A DNA stretch of 64,000 nucleotides from Treponema berlinense. Its GTDB lineage: Bacteria; Spirochaetota; Spirochaetia; Treponematales; Treponemataceae. Each line of letters opens with the position of its first letter. Position 1 is the stretch's first letter. The stretch covers positions 1 through 64,000 of the forward strand of contig NZ_FUXC01000013.1 in the NCBI RefSeq assembly GCF_900167025.1. The letters are read 5' to 3'. The position numbers were made by a program, and so were the translations under genes. This document shows, in pieces, positions 8,050-15,637 of the stretch. Below the pieces are notes generated by a model. That model did not search any database. It was not told where the DNA came from and saw nothing but the letters and a program-made list of their open reading frames with translations.

Positions 8050-8730
8050 ATGAAATTTGACATAAGCAAATATTTGATTTTGGGACGCGAAAACACAAAA
8101 AACAGAACAGTAGAAGAAGTAGTAAAATCCGCAGTCGAGGCAGGTTTTACCTTTATTCAAATCCGCTCCAAAGAAGAATCCGCGGTCGAAATGATAGAAG
8201 ACTGTCTAAAAGTGTCCGCTCTCTTAAAAAAAATGGGCAAAAGCGAACAGGTTTCTCTCGTTGTAAACGACAGGCTTGACGTAATCCTCGCAGCCCGTGA
8301 ACGCGGAGCAAAAATCGACGGAATCCATGTTGGCCAGACAGACATTCCAGTCGACATCTGCCGCAAATATCTTGGAAAAGACTCAATTATCGGTCTGAGC
8401 GCTCCAACCAAAGATTTAATTTCTTACGTAAAAAGCTACAACGTAAAAGACATTGATTATTTTGGCGCCGGTCCAGTTCACGAAACAGCCACAAAACCAG
8501 ACTGCGGACGCGACGAAACAGGCAAGGTCATAACAAAACCGCTCGAAGAACTTGCAGAACTCGCAAAAATCAGCCCGGTTCCAGTTGTCGTTGGCGGCGG
8601 AGTAAAACTAAAAGACATAAAACCCTTAAAACAGTCGGGAATCGACGGATTTTTCGTAATCACGGCCATAACCGATGCGCAAAATCCATATACAGCGGCA
8701 AAAGAGCTGTGTGACGCCTGGAAAAACTAA
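8050..8730 (+). CDS. thiE: Thiamine phosphate synthase ThiE
   Basis: A 226-residue TIM-barrel enzyme that couples HMP-PP and THZ-P to thiamine phosphate. Visible motifs are IQIRSKE near residue 38, VVNDRLDV, GIHVGQTD, FGAGPVHETATKPD (the phosphate-binding and diphosphate loop) and VVVGGGV near the C-terminus. It is the last gene of the thiM operon, with AAAGGA seven bases before the ATG. A dispersed structured repeat follows its stop codon within about 15 bp. Confidence 0.95.
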   Translation: MKFDISKYLILGRENTKNRTVEEVVKSAVEAGFTFIQIRSKEESAVEMIEDCLKVSALLKKMGKSEQVSLVVNDRLDVILAARERGAKIDGIHVGQTDIPVDICRKYLGKDSIIGLSAPTKDLISYVKSYNVKDIDYFGAGPVHETATKPDCGRDETGKVITKPLEELAELAKISPVPVVVGGGVKLKDIKPLKQSGIDGFFVITAITDAQNPYTAAKELCDAWKN

Positions 8731-8745
8731 AAAAGAGAGTTTATC

Positions 8746-8870
8746 TGGACGAAGTTTTGCGGTCTAACCTGCTTTGCGCAGTTCCGCTTTTCGCTTCATT
8801 GCAAAGAAAACCGTGCTTTTTAATCACAGTTTTCTTTGCAACGCTTGCGCGCTGCTCCAATCAGGCGTAG
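8746..8870 (-). repeat. Dispersed structured repeat (copy paired with 22538-22660)
   Basis: Read on the minus strand it runs CCTGATTGGAGCAGCGCGC, a long hairpin GTTGCAAAGAAA/TTTCTTTGCAAT with an inner GTGATT stem, GAGCGAAAAGC-type hairpin, GGAACTGCGCAAAGCAGG. It is about 95 percent identical by eye and opposite in orientation to 22538-22660. It overlaps the 3' end of the HAD gene. Confidence 0.8.
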
Positions 8871-9530
8871 CAAATTCTCAATATGTTCAGTTGCTTCGTC
8901 AAAATTTTTACAAAAAATATCGCTGCTTTTCTTTGCAGAACAAATATCCGAATTAGAATGTGTACAAGAGTCATAAATCCCGATTGTATAAAAGCCGGCT
9001 TTTTTAGCAGATTTTATTGCGTCGGGAGCGTCTTCAAAAACCAGGATATTTTCCGCTTTTGAATTAAAATTTTTTGCGGCGACAGAATAAATCCCAGGAT
9101 TCGACTTTGACATCTTTAATTCTGAACAGGTTAAAATTTCCTTAAAAAAGCCGTCCAGCTTGTGCTTTTTAAGGCAGTCTTCAAACATTTGCCTGTCAGA
9201 ACCGGTTAAAATTACGCACGGAATTTTATTTTTGGAAAGCAATTCTAAAAGTTTTTGAACGCCAGGCTTCGGCTGTATTTTTTCCGTGTAAGTTTTTTTT
9301 ACAACGCTGGCTGTGCCTTCAATAATTTCTTTTACACTCAAATTTAATTTATATTCTTTTTGAATAAAAAAAGCGCCTTCCTCAACATTCATCTGAAGCA
9401 AAGCCGCGCCAAGATTCTTTTTAGCCTTTATTCCCAGCGAATTTAAAAATAATTCGCCGGCATTAAGCCACATTTCCATAGAATCCAGAATCGTTCCGTC
9501 CAAATCAAAAATTGCACCATTTATCTGCAT
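8820..9530 (-). CDS. HAD-superfamily phosphatase (phosphoglycolate phosphatase-like)
   Basis: A 236-residue cytoplasmic hydrolase. Motif I FDLDGTILDS carries the Asp nucleophile and general acid, motif II is VILTGS, and motif III/IV is the Lys-containing SKSNPGIY followed by VFEDAPDAI; a helical cap lies between residues 15 and 85. This is the subgroup of beta-phosphoglucomutase and phosphoglycolate phosphatase; the substrate is unknown. ATG at 9530 was chosen because it starts the fold directly; a TTG five codons earlier has no better signal. The last 14 residues (LIGAARKRCKENCD) are encoded by the dispersed repeat, so an insertion has replaced the original end. Confidence 0.82.
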   Translation of the reverse strand: MQINGAIFDLDGTILDSMEMWLNAGELFLNSLGIKAKKNLGAALLQMNVEEGAFFIQKEYKLNLSVKEIIEGTASVVKKTYTEKIQPKPGVQKLLELLSKNKIPCVILTGSDRQMFEDCLKKHKLDGFFKEILTCSELKMSKSNPGIYSVAAKNFNSKAENILVFEDAPDAIKSAKKAGFYTIGIYDSCTHSNSDICSAKKSSDIFCKNFDEATEHIENLLRLIGAARKRCKENCD

Positions 9531-9569
9531 ATCCAAGTTATACAAAACTATATTCCGAACGTCCAGCGC

Positions 9570-9612
9570 AAAAAAAAAGCAGTTTCCGCGAAAAACTCAC
9601 AAGAAACTGCCT
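9570..9612 (-). terminator. Terminator of the HU gene
   Basis: On the minus strand GCAGTTTC (9610-9603) and GAAACTGC (9586-9579) form a stem with a long loop, followed by a run of about nine T. It lies 27 bp past the HU stop codon. Confidence 0.85.
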
Positions 9613-9639
9613 TAGATTTTATCAATACGATAAACGCCC

Positions 9640-9915
9640 TTATTTGTTAACTCTGTCTTTAAGAGCTTTTCCTGCCTTGAATTTTGGACATTTTGAAGCT
9701 GCAATTTTAATTGTTTCGCCTGTTTTTGGATTGCGGCCTTCTCTTGCAGCTCTTTCACCAACATCGAAAGTTCCAAAACCGATAAGCTGTACGCTGTCAC
9801 CTTTTTCCAATGATTTTGCTACATTTTCTGTAAAAGCCTTAACAACTGCGTCTACATCTTTTTTTGTAAGTTTTGTGTCTGCTGCAATAGCATCAATAAG
9901 TTCTGCTTTATTCAT
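9640..9915 (-). CDS. hup: HU-family nucleoid protein
   Basis: A 91-residue DNA-bending protein. It has the HU alpha-helical dimer start ([24 protein letters not shown]), the GFGTF core and the beta-arm signature [12 protein letters not shown], ending [13 protein letters not shown] stands six bases before the ATG. It has its own terminator and an AT-rich promoter region shared with the divergent PucR-type regulator. HU or IHF proteins often assist iteron origins such as the one 2.5 kb away, but this copy may simply be the general HU. Confidence 0.95.
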   Translation of the reverse strand: MNKAELIDAIAADTKLTKKDVDAVVKAFTENVAKSLEKGDSVQLIGFGTFDVGERAAREGRNPKTGETIKIAASKCPKFKAGKALKDRVNK

Positions 9916-10083
9916 TACTTTCCTCCAATTTTGAATAAGAATTTAAGTATATATGTAAATTCTAATGTCGTACAGACTTTTGCTATATATTGTAAACAAA
10001 ACTTAAAAAAACGTGCATCGTGCATCTTGCTTAATTTTCCAAAAAGTTTTATTTTTTGTGTACTAGTTACAAGGTGGCAAAAA

Positions 10084-11271
10084 ATGGCACTTACATTAAA
10101 TACTCTCCTTAATTTTTCGGAAACTCCTTTTAAACTAAAGCTCGTCGCCGGGCGCGAAGGTCTTAAGCAGACGGTCAGCTGGATTTATTACACGGAAGAC
10201 CCTTCTTTTAGCGAATTTATCCGTGGCGGAGAACTTGCAATCACAACTGGACTTTTGCTCAAACGAAAATCCGAAAACGAGGGGATAAATGAGTCTGAAA
10301 ACCTGTGTTCATTTTTAAAGGATTTTATCGAAAAATTTTCTAGCCATAATGCTTCCGGTTTAATTGTCAACACTGGAAAATATATCTTTGAAATTCCTCA
10401 GGAGATAAAAACTTACTGCGACCAAATCAACTTTCCGCTTTTTACAATGCCCTGGGAAATTCATACGGTAGATTTAATGCAGGAAATCGGAAATATGATT
10501 TCTGCCGACAACCAAAACAGCCACAATGTTGAGAAATTTTTCTATCGTGCAATTTTTGAAACCCAGAAATTTGACCCAAAGCAAATCGAAAATACGGTTT
10601 TTCATGACGCAAAAAGTTTTTCAGTCGCGCTCCTGGAATTAAAAGAAAATTTTTTTAACAACGATATTGAGCAGGCAAAGCGATACGTTCAATTTTCGCT
10701 AAATCCAAAAATCAATTTTTCACAAAACGACTATTGTTGTTTTATTCACAACAGAAAAGTAATCTACATTATAAAAAACGACAATTCTTTTTTTGCGGAA
10801 GAACTTTTCCGCATAACGCGAAATGATAAATTCTTTTGCAATTCCAAACTTTCGCTTTCCGAATACTGCTCTTCTGCCGGAGAACTTGAGGATGCTTTTG
10901 TCCACGCAGAAATTACAATGAATCTTTCAAAAAATGCAGAAAAACTTGAAAAGTACGACAATCTCGGAATTTATAAAATTCTGCTTGAAGTAAAAAACAA
11001 AAAAGTTCTCGAGCAGCTTTATAAAGCCGTCCTCGGAAAACTGGACCAGCTCGAAACTGCAAAGCGCGAAGACTACTTAAAAACTCTCAAACTTTACTTA
11101 AAACTCGGCGGAAACATTCACAGCGTTTCTAAACAAAACAATACTCACAGAAACACAGTTTTGTACCGGCTCCAGCGGCTGCAAGAAATTCTAAATGTCG
11201 ACCTTTCTGACGGCGACACCCGCTGTCTTTTGCAAATTGCAATTTACATTAAAGAGCTTCTAAAAAAGTAA
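10084..11271 (+). CDS. PucR-family transcriptional regulator
   Basis: A 395-residue activator-type regulator. The N-terminal PucR domain (about residues 1-125) starts MALTLNTLLNF and contains the LVAGREGL..TVSWIYYTEDPS segment; the C-terminal helix-turn-helix (GNIHSVSKQNNTHRNTVLYRLQRL, about 335-360, HTH_30 type) is typical of PucR/CdaR proteins that control purine or nitrogen catabolism. ATG at 10084 is chosen over the far upstream start because AAGGTGG precedes it by six bases. An arginase gene follows after 58 bp in the same direction, so control of arginine breakdown is a reasonable inference. Confidence 0.87.
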   Translation: MALTLNTLLNFSETPFKLKLVAGREGLKQTVSWIYYTEDPSFSEFIRGGELAITTGLLLKRKSENEGINESENLCSFLKDFIEKFSSHNASGLIVNTGKYIFEIPQEIKTYCDQINFPLFTMPWEIHTVDLMQEIGNMISADNQNSHNVEKFFYRAIFETQKFDPKQIENTVFHDAKSFSVALLELKENFFNNDIEQAKRYVQFSLNPKINFSQNDYCCFIHNRKVIYIIKNDNSFFAEELFRITRNDKFFCNSKLSLSEYCSSAGELEDAFVHAEITMNLSKNAEKLEKYDNLGIYKILLEVKNKKVLEQLYKAVLGKLDQLETAKREDYLKTLKLYLKLGGNIHSVSKQNNTHRNTVLYRLQRLQEILNVDLSDGDTRCLLQIAIYIKELLKK

Positions 11272-11329
11272 AAAAAACGGCGCTACCCTCTTTATTAACA
11301 TTCGCAAAAAAAAAATTTATAATGCCGTT

Positions 11330-12235
11330 ATGAAAATACATATTTTAGAAATGCCTCTCGATTTTGGCGCAAGCCGCCACGGTTCGGACATGGGTCCGTC
11401 TGCAATCCGGCTTGCAGGAATTAAACAGCGGCTGGAAGCTCTCGGCCACTCTACTTTTGAACACACAGATATTTTTCATGCAAAACCGCAGGAATATCAA
11501 AATATCGGAAATCCTAAAGCAAAATATTTAAAACCAATCGTAAATGCCTGCACAAAACTTGCAGGACTTGTCGAAGAAATTTCCGGCAAAAACGAATTTC
11601 CTCTCGTTCTTGGAGGCGACCACTCAATTGCGCTCGGTTCAATCGCAGGAATCAGCGCAACAGCAAAAAAACAAAATAAATCTTTCGGCGTACTTTATGT
11701 CGACGCGCACGGAGATTTTAACGATACAAACACAACGCCGAGCGGAAATATTCACGGAGAGTGTCTTGCCGCTTCGGCAGGAATCGGACTTTCTGAACTT
11801 ACAAACCTCTATTTTGAAGGACAGAAAGTCGATCCAAAAAACATCTGCTTTGTCGGTTGCCGCGACCTTGATTCTGGCGAAAAAACTTTAATGAAAAAAG
11901 CCGGAGTTACGGTTTTTACAATGAGCGACATTGACAGGCACGGATTTCCGGCAATTGTCCAGAAAGTAAAAGAATTCTTTCAAAAAATCGACATAATCCA
12001 CGTAAGTTTTGACATGGACGTTCTCGACCCTATGTTTGCGCCAGGAACGGGAATTCCGCTTCCAGGAGGTCTTACAAACCGCGAGGCTCTTCTGCTAATG
12101 GAAGAAATGGCAGGCACAGAAAAAGTAAAATCCGCCGAAATTGTCGAAGTAAACCCGATTCTCGACGTCCGAAACCAAACCGCAATTCTGGCAGTAAGCC
12201 TGGCTTCAAGGCTTTTGGGCGAAACCCTCTATTAA
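11330..12235 (+). CDS. rocF: Arginase
   Basis: A 301-residue ureohydrolase that splits arginine into ornithine and urea. The binuclear manganese ligands are all visible: GGDHS, DAHGDFN and SFDMDVLDP, with the arginase-type loop GTGIPLPGG and the EVNP motif near the end. The N-terminus (MKIHILEMPLDFGA..GSDMGPSAIR) matches arginases rather than agmatinases. It follows a PucR-type regulator. No urease or ornithine pathway gene is in the window. Downstream is a GC-rich repeat and then the plasmid-type origin. Confidence 0.9.
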   Translation: MKIHILEMPLDFGASRHGSDMGPSAIRLAGIKQRLEALGHSTFEHTDIFHAKPQEYQNIGNPKAKYLKPIVNACTKLAGLVEEISGKNEFPLVLGGDHSIALGSIAGISATAKKQNKSFGVLYVDAHGDFNDTNTTPSGNIHGECLAASAGIGLSELTNLYFEGQKVDPKNICFVGCRDLDSGEKTLMKKAGVTVFTMSDIDRHGFPAIVQKVKEFFQKIDIIHVSFDMDVLDPMFAPGTGIPLPGGLTNREALLLMEEMAGTEKVKSAEIVEVNPILDVRNQTAILAVSLASRLLGETLY

Positions 12236-12239
12236 AATT

Positions 12240-12360
12240 CCGGACCGCATCCACTTGTCTTATCCGGCTGCTCCGGATTCGCTAACGCTCATCGTCCTCG
12301 GCAGAACTTTGTTCTGCCTGCGGTCGACTGCGTCCTACGCATCCGGGGTAAGCTTTCCGG
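12240..12360. repeat. GC-rich hairpin element after arginase
   Basis: A GC-rich block between the arginase stop and the first iteron. It contains the hairpin GGCAGAAC-TTT-GTTCTGCC and outer arms TCCGGACCG and TTTCCGGTC. It resembles the dispersed structured repeats in composition and placement but shares no long constant block with them, so membership is uncertain. Confidence 0.4.
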
Positions 12361-12371
12361 TCAAAAAACAA

Positions 12372-12696
12372 TGTAACAGTTTTGTTATCCAAAACTATAA
12401 AATCCGTTTGTAACAGTTATGTTATCGGTTCAAATTTAATGTAACACTTAAGTTATCTAAAAGACTTGTTTAACGTCTTGTGTCTTTCTTTTATTTTATA
12501 TGTAACAATCTTGTTATCCACCAATGTAACAGTCTGGTTATATTCATCCACAATCACCTGTGGAAATCTCTTTTTTTATGTAACAGTTACGTTATCATTG
12601 TGGATAACTGCTTTTTTATTTATATTATAGAAGAAACTTTCAATTCAATTTTTCTATGTAACAGTCACGTTATCTGAATGTCACAGTTTAGTTATT
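12372..12696 (+). other. Iteron array of a plasmid-type replication origin (oriV)
   Basis: Eight copies of an 18-bp unit TGTAACANNNNNGTTATC begin at 12372, 12409, 12440, 12501, 12525, 12579, 12657 and 12679, all in the same orientation; the last two bases vary at 12525 and the eighth copy is degenerate. Each unit is itself an imperfect inverted repeat (GTAAC/GTTAT). They lie beyond the 3' end of repA, next to a DnaA box and an AT-rich tract. Iterons of this kind bind the plasmid initiator. Four more copies lie at 12779, 12805, 15342 and 15381. Confidence 0.9.
12599..12607 (-). promoter_or_regulatory. DnaA box within the iteron array
   Basis: TGTGGATAA on the plus strand, the exact complement of the DnaA consensus TTATCCACA, placed between iterons six and seven. 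A partial TTATCCACC overlaps iteron four at 12514-12522. Confidence 0.75.
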
Positions 12697-12776
12697 TCTA
12701 CTATTATATCTAATAATAATCTAATAATATATTTAAACTAATAATAGAAAACCAAATTCTGTGGATTTCTTAAAAA
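12697..12776. other. AT-rich putative unwinding region of oriV
   Basis: About 80 bp composed almost only of A and T, with repeated TAATAATA and CTAATAATA words, between the direct and inverted iterons. Iteron origins normally melt in such a region. No gene is seen here. Confidence 0.55.
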
Positions 12777-12778
12777 AA

Positions 12779-12822
12779 GATAACAACTTTGTTACATAAA
12801 ATTTTATAACCAAACTGTTACA
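12779..12822 (-). repeat. Two inverted iterons overlapping the repA stop
   Basis: On the minus strand TGTAACAAAGTTGTTATC (12796-12779) and TGTAACAGTTTGGTTATA (12822-12805) match the iteron consensus but face the main array. The second one contains the repA stop codon TAA, so initiator binding covers the end of its own gene. Confidence 0.85.
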
Positions 12823-13834
12823 ATCCTCCCAAATCTGAAGAAATAAGGGCATATCTTACATCGTCGGCAAGAACAGGTGTAGGACTTTTAAACAAAGTAA
12901 TTCCTGCTCCAGTCTTATCAATATCAACCTTTAATTCCGGATAATATTCTTTTTTTATTTCCTTTATCTGATCGATTATCCTGGAATAATTTACATTTGC
13001 AATTTTTGGATCAGAATCTTCTGCAACAGGCATAAACTGCTCGACAAGCTTATCTCTTGGAATAAAAACAGGTTTTTCTGCCATAAGTCCATTATTTCTA
13101 TAAACAAGCCATGCATAAATGTCTTTTCCGACCGGACTTGTAATATCTTTGTAAACAGTGTAGTTAATCGGAACCGCATGAGTCTGACAAAAAGCCGCAA
13201 AATTTGCAGAAAGAATAATCTTAAATTTTCCAACCCGCTGGCTTTTTGAGGACGGATCTATAATCTCCTGAAATTGCACTCCATCTGTAAAAAGAATTGT
13301 TCCTGTTGTCGTTGTCTTTACTTCGACCGGACCTTTTGGAACTTTTTCTCCTGGCTCATATAATTCCTTAAATAAATTCGCCTGAAGCTGAATCTCTTCT
13401 TTTTTTTCAAACGAAAATGTTGCTCTTGTAAAACACGAAAGCTGTTCAAGAATGTCTTTTCCTCTTTGCCGTGGAAGCTGCATTTCGTTTAACAGCTGAG
13501 ATAAAGAATCAAATTCAACGATAACAGGCACATTTTTTTCTTTTGAAAGAACTGCGTGCGTTGTAAAAACAGAAAGAATCAGCCGTCCATATTTTCCAAA
13601 AGGAACATTTGTCGGAGAGTTCAATATCAAAGAAATTCCGTTGCTTGCTTTCCGTATAAATTCTGTTTTATTTATATTCTTAAAAGGCAAAGAAGCTGTC
13701 GTAAAAAAACTCGGAATATAACTTAAGACATTCTTTGTTTTTTGAGTTTCCAGTTGATTAAGGGATTCAAACAGTTCGTCCGCCGAAGTATCAATCGGAA
13801 CAAGGCTGTTTTCCCTGTGTATTTTTTTTCCCAT
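12818..13834 (-). CDS. repA: Plasmid replication initiator protein (RepA-like)
   Basis: A 338-residue protein recognised as a plasmid initiator from weak family resemblance and strong context. It has a LVPIDTSADELFESL start, a central ..LSVFTTHAVLS..VPVIVEF.. segment and a winged-helix-like stretch around VNYTVYKDITSPVGKDIYAWLVYR. Iterons lie at its 3' end and a RHH-ParA pair lies upstream in the same operon. ATG at 13834 was chosen, 26 bp past the stop of the preceding gene; a GTG at 13885 is in frame but has no room for a ribosome site. It should bind the TGTAACA iterons and load the replication machinery. Confidence 0.8.
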   Translation of the reverse strand: MGKKIHRENSLVPIDTSADELFESLNQLETQKTKNVLSYIPSFFTTASLPFKNINKTEFIRKASNGISLILNSPTNVPFGKYGRLILSVFTTHAVLSKEKNVPVIVEFDSLSQLLNEMQLPRQRGKDILEQLSCFTRATFSFEKKEEIQLQANLFKELYEPGEKVPKGPVEVKTTTTGTILFTDGVQFQEIIDPSSKSQRVGKFKIILSANFAAFCQTHAVPINYTVYKDITSPVGKDIYAWLVYRNNGLMAEKPVFIPRDKLVEQFMPVAEDSDPKIANVNYSRIIDQIKEIKKEYYPELKVDIDKTGAGITLFKSPTPVLADDVRYALISSDLGGL

Positions 13835-13859
13835 TTTGTCTTTTTCCCACCCGTTTTTT

Positions 13860-14189
13860 TTAGTTAACGGTACTTGAAATTCCACCTTTTGAGATTACGA
13901 TTCTTCCGGCGGCAACTTCTTTTGAAAGATATTCAAAAGATGACTCGATGTATTGAGTTATCGAAACTCCGCAGTTTGTGCAGAATTTTTTTATTTCGTC
14001 GCGGCGGCCTTCGGAAAGCCTTATGTTCATTACGTCGGCATATTTTCCTTTTTTAGGTTCAGCGGAAGTTTTGGAAACTGATGTTGCGGCAGGTTTTGCC
14101 GGAGCTTCTTCAGTTTTTTCTGTTTTTGTAAGGTTTGTTTTTATTTGATTTAAAAATTCTTGAGGTATTTTTTTTGTTGCGATTGGCAT
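13860..14189 (-). CDS. Ribbon-helix-helix partition protein (ParB/ParG analogue)
   Basis: A 109-residue protein: a basic, proline- and alanine-rich flexible N-terminus (to about residue 50) followed by a ribbon-helix-helix domain (MNIRLSEGRRDEIKKFC, then GVSITQYIESSFEYLS). It lies 34 bp behind parA with a strong GGAGG start signal and 25 bp before repA. In small partition systems such RHH proteins bind the centromere and stimulate ParA. The likely DNA target is the TTAGA-rich zone upstream of parA. Confidence 0.78.
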   Translation of the reverse strand: MPIATKKIPQEFLNQIKTNLTKTEKTEEAPAKPAATSVSKTSAEPKKGKYADVMNIRLSEGRRDEIKKFCTNCGVSITQYIESSFEYLSKEVAAGRIVISKGGISSTVN

Positions 14190-14223
14190 TTTGCTCCTCC
14201 AATAAAAGTTTTGTCTTACACTG

Positions 14224-14976
14224 TTATTTTATCAAATCTGCAAGTTTTTTTAGAGCGTCGAGAGTTTCTTTTTTTCCTCCGCGCTGCTGAATTGTCTGTC
14301 TTTCGATTGTCGCATATTTAAAATCCTGATCAACCGGAACGTAAACGACATTAAAATCTCCAGCGTTTAAACCTTCAGAAATAATATCTGTAAGTTTTAT
14401 GCTTCTGTTGATTTCGTTGAGGACTATTGTCTCGAATTTTGGATTTTGAACGCGGCGGCGTTTTTTATAGCTGTCAAGATTGTCTTTAAAAATCTGAAGT
14501 CCGTCCTGAGAATATGCGTCTGCCTTTATAACGACAACAACTTCGTCAGACGCTGTCATAATGTCTTCTTCAAAGGCGTCGAATGCTGGAGATGTGTCAA
14601 AAATGCAGTATTCAAATCCAAGTTTTTCAACTTCGTCGCAAAGGTCGACAAAGATATAAGGTTCTTTCTGAGCTTCGCTTGAGCGGTATGTTTTTAGAGA
14701 GCGGCTTCCTTTTCTGTCGATTGAGTTTGTCGGAATTACAAAAAGATTTTCGACTGTTGTTGCCGATATAACCTGATCAATCGTAACATCGCCGTACAGA
14801 GCTTCCGCAAGGTCATGGTCAAAAGATTCCAGCAAGGTTCCTGTAGAGTTTCCCTGAGGGTCTGCATCGATAAGAAGAACTTTTTTTCCTTGCAATGCAA
14901 GTTCCGCTGCCAGCGAAAGACTCATTGTTGTTTTGCCTACCCCACCCTTTTGAATGGCAACTGCTATTTTTTTCAT
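14224..14976 (-). CDS. parA: ParA-family partition ATPase
   Basis: A 250-residue Walker-type ATPase for plasmid segregation. The deviant Walker A QKGGVGKTT starts at about residue 9, followed by LLIDADPQGNS and, further on, the FDTSPAF Walker B region. ATG at 14976 is preceded by AGGTGGG at seven bases. It lacks an N-terminal helix-turn-helix, as do short ParA/Soj proteins. It heads the operon parA-RHH-repA, with a centromere-like repeat zone immediately upstream. Confidence 0.93.
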   Translation of the reverse strand: MKKIAVAIQKGGVGKTTMSLSLAAELALQGKKVLLIDADPQGNSTGTLLESFDHDLAEALYGDVTIDQVISATTVENLFVIPTNSIDRKGSRSLKTYRSSEAQKEPYIFVDLCDEVEKLGFEYCIFDTSPAFDAFEEDIMTASDEVVVVIKADAYSQDGLQIFKDNLDSYKKRRRVQNPKFETIVLNEINRSIKLTDIISEGLNAGDFNVVYVPVDQDFKYATIERQTIQQRGGKKETLDALKKLADLIK

Positions 14977-15010
14977 TTTGGCCCACCTCAAAATTTTATG
15001 AATTTTTATG

Positions 15011-15190
15011 CTTTTTAATATCTAATCATATTTTTTAGAAAAAATCAAATAAAAAACCTAATAAACATTAGGTTTCTAAAATAAAAACTTAGAAAGATTA
15101 GATGAAATCTAATATAAAAGATTGAGAAAAATCAAATAAAAAATCTAATAAATATAATAAAAAAGATTAGAAATATTAGAAAAAATCTAA
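15011..15190. other. Candidate partition site (parS) and parA promoter region
   Basis: In about 175 bp the pentamer TTAGA or its complement TCTAA occurs at least nine times, plus one CCTAATAAACATTAGG palindrome at 15057-15072. A longer direct repeat, AGAAAAAATCAAATAAAA at about 15037, recurs at about 15124. Such clusters of short direct and inverted repeats upstream of parA are typical centromeres for RHH partition proteins. No gene is seen between 14977 and 15637. Confidence 0.6.
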
Positions 15191-15341
15191 ACAGAAAATT
15201 GACGCGCGAGGATTGCCGTAGACGAGCTTATTTTTTGTTTTTGAGTAATTTGTCGGCTGCAGAAAATTGAAGCGGTTTTGAGGGCTTTTTTAAATTTTTA
15301 AGTTTTCAAAAAGCTAAAGGAAAAAAAATTTTTTTTGGACA

Positions 15342-15398
15342 GATAACCAAAGTGTTACAATTAAAACAGACAGAAAATTATGTAACAGTCTGGTTATT
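15342..15398. repeat. Distal pair of iterons, head to head
   Basis: GATAACCAAAGTGTTACA at 15342-15359 (minus orientation) and TGTAACAGTCTGGTTATT at 15381-15398 (plus) match the iteron consensus. They lie 2.6 kb from the main array, on the far side of the partition genes, and could allow looping or control of parA and sbcD transcription. Confidence 0.8.
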
Positions 15399-15505
15399 TA
15401 TGGGAATATTTTATTTTAAAATATCAAAAAAAGATAAATGGGACTGTATATGTCCTTTTTGACGGTTTATAATTAAAAAAAAATTATTCAGGGAAAATTT
15501 ATATT

Positions 15506-15620
15506 GCGGTAGGGATTGGAGCGGCGCGGAGCGTTGCCGGATTTTCTGCGGAAAATCAGGCAATGAAGGCGAGAGCCGGAACTGCGCAAAGCCCGGCGGC
15601 AACTTGTTGCCGAACCGCCC
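15506..15620 (+). repeat. Dispersed structured repeat, well-formed copy
   Basis: Outer arms GCGGT/ACCGC, constant AGGGATTGGAG, hairpin GGATTTTC-TGC-GGAAAATC, constant CAATGAAGGC, GNRA-type hairpin GGC-GAGA-GCC, constant GCGCAAAGCCCG, hairpin CGGCAACTTGTTGCCG, then CCGCCC. The flanks TTTATAT and ATATAAA extend the outer stem. It lies in the leader of sbcD. Near-identical in inverted orientation to 49289-49404, with a compensatory T-A to C-G change in the outer stem. Confidence 0.85.
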
Positions 15621-15637
15621 ATATAAATAGAAAAAGA

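Noticed and set aside
12480-12677. 65-codon frame in the iteron region
   Set aside because: It is made of iterons and AT-rich spacer, is rich in Asn, Phe and Ile, and has no ribosome site.
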